Assembly: GCA_014706385.1 (NCBI GenBank)
Contig: JACGZH010000006.1
Location: 1,426,001 to 1,490,000, forward strand
DNA length: 64,000 nucleotides
DNA from: Phaffia rhodozyma
Lineage: Eukaryota; Basidiomycota; Tremellomycetes; Cystofilobasidiales; Mrakiaceae
Direction of reading: 5' to 3'
The notes beneath the pieces are model-generated. The model was not told the DNA's origin, did not search any database, and was given only the letters and a program-made list of their open reading frames with translations. The position numbers were made by a program, and so were the translations under genes. Shown in pieces: positions 63,281 to 64,000 of this stretch (position 1 is its first letter; every line of letters begins with the position of its first letter).

Positions 63281-64000
63281 TGTTGGAATTACACAGCCTT
63301 GTGTAACGACACCGCATCCAGGTCACGTCTCATGTGGCGGGCCTGGCCACACTGCCCAAGTCACTGCCCAAGTCACTGCCCGGCTCACTGCCTAGTCCGT
63401 CACGTGACCATACTTTGCCGACCACATTTCTTTCTTTCCTGTTCATCGTCAAGTCCATGTGTTTTGCACAGCTTGCCGATGGTCCGTTTCTCACCGAATG
63501 TCGCCGTTCACATGATCGCTTTCGGCCGGAATAACTCCGCCCATCCTTCCCGGAGTGCACTCAGACCTGCACCATCATGACCGCACAGCTGTGCTCTATC
63601 GTCCCATATCGTTATCTCATATCCTGTACTTTTTCGGCTTTCCTTCGCATTGACTCGGCTCCACCAGCCAGCTTGCTGTATATGACTCCTTCCTTCTTCC
63701 CATCTCCTTCTTGCACCTCAGTCGTCACCAGAACTACAGTCTGGTATACTGAGTCATTCGTTCTGTATTTACTCTCGACAGAACTCTTAATCTTATTAGA
63801 TGGATGGTGTTGAGAAGACTTGGATCTGGTGCATTCGTTTCTGCTTATCATTTATGTACCTAAGCCTTAGCTAGCGCACTCTGTCAGCTGGCGTACTTCT
63901 CTTCTTTTCCGTCCTCCTCTTTTTCTTTTTTGCTTTGTCTTTCCTGTTTTCTGTTTCTCCTTCCTTAGCATTTGCCAGAACTGTTCCGTTGGTGCTGAGA
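63281..64000 (+). mobile_element. Probable LTR-derived sequence up to the window edge
   Basis: Begins TGTTGGAATT like the copia LTR but then differs. It includes short tandem CACTGCCCAAGT units (63350-63385), a CAGTCGTCACCAGAACTACAG segment like that near 57243-57260, and the inverted duplication arm 63809-63901. No intact coding region was found. Confidence 0.45.

Overview
This window looks like nuclear DNA of a basidiomycete yeast. Every confidently read gene is split by short spliceosomal introns (mostly 45-150 bp), with donors of the form GTNNGT and many tiny exons. Genes are closely packed on both strands with no operons. The gene set is eukaryotic: SAP, AAA+, CDK, GRP94 and chitin-wall genes, plus fungal LTR retrotransposons. 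The extreme intron density and moderate GC fit Tremellomycetes, perhaps a Phaffia/Cystofilobasidiales-type yeast; that placement is inference.

Bases 1-53000 carry seventeen host genes: a class I glutamine amidotransferase (-), an ER HSP90 (GRP94) with signal peptide and HDEL (+), an Elg1/ATAD5 clamp unloader (+), an arylsulfatase (-), a GPI-anchored chitin deacetylase (-), DRE2 (-), an endosulfine/IGO1 (-), a BUR1-type CDK (-), an unrecognised 1130-aa protein with a C-terminal membrane segment (-), LEU2 (-), NUG1 (-), a Gemin2/Brr1 homologue (+), a chitin synthase in about 41 exons (-), DSS1/SEM1 (+), mitochondrial ribosomal protein MRPL17/L46 (-), an alternative NADH dehydrogenase (-) and an unrecognised SAP-domain protein (-). 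For seven genes I joined every exon and the summed length is an exact multiple of three: glutamine amidotransferase 278 aa, GRP94 801 aa, Elg1 1095 aa, endosulfine 123 aa, LEU2 371 aa, DSS1 109 aa, SAP protein 725 aa. The 1130-aa unknown also closes.

Bases about 55700-64000 are a retroelement graveyard: a 5'-truncated Ty3/gypsy chromovirus integrase with chromodomain, polypurine tract and LTR start; a copia gag-protease-integrase block on the minus strand; a copia RNase H fragment on the plus strand with its own 375-bp LTR; rearranged LTR pieces; a foldback made from RNase H sequence; and small tandem repeats. Bases 53000-55700 show no gene.

The genes do not form one pathway. Themes are the chitinous wall (synthase plus deacetylase), the secretory pathway (GRP94, with an ACGT-core UPR-like site upstream), the S phase (Elg1 with tandem MluI-box sites upstream) and RNP/ribosome assembly (NUG1 and Gemin2 sharing a 268-bp divergent promoter). 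The most striking features are the microexons (9-16 nt) that break up the most conserved parts of chitin synthase, endosulfine and GRP94, and the presence of GRP94 itself in a fungus.
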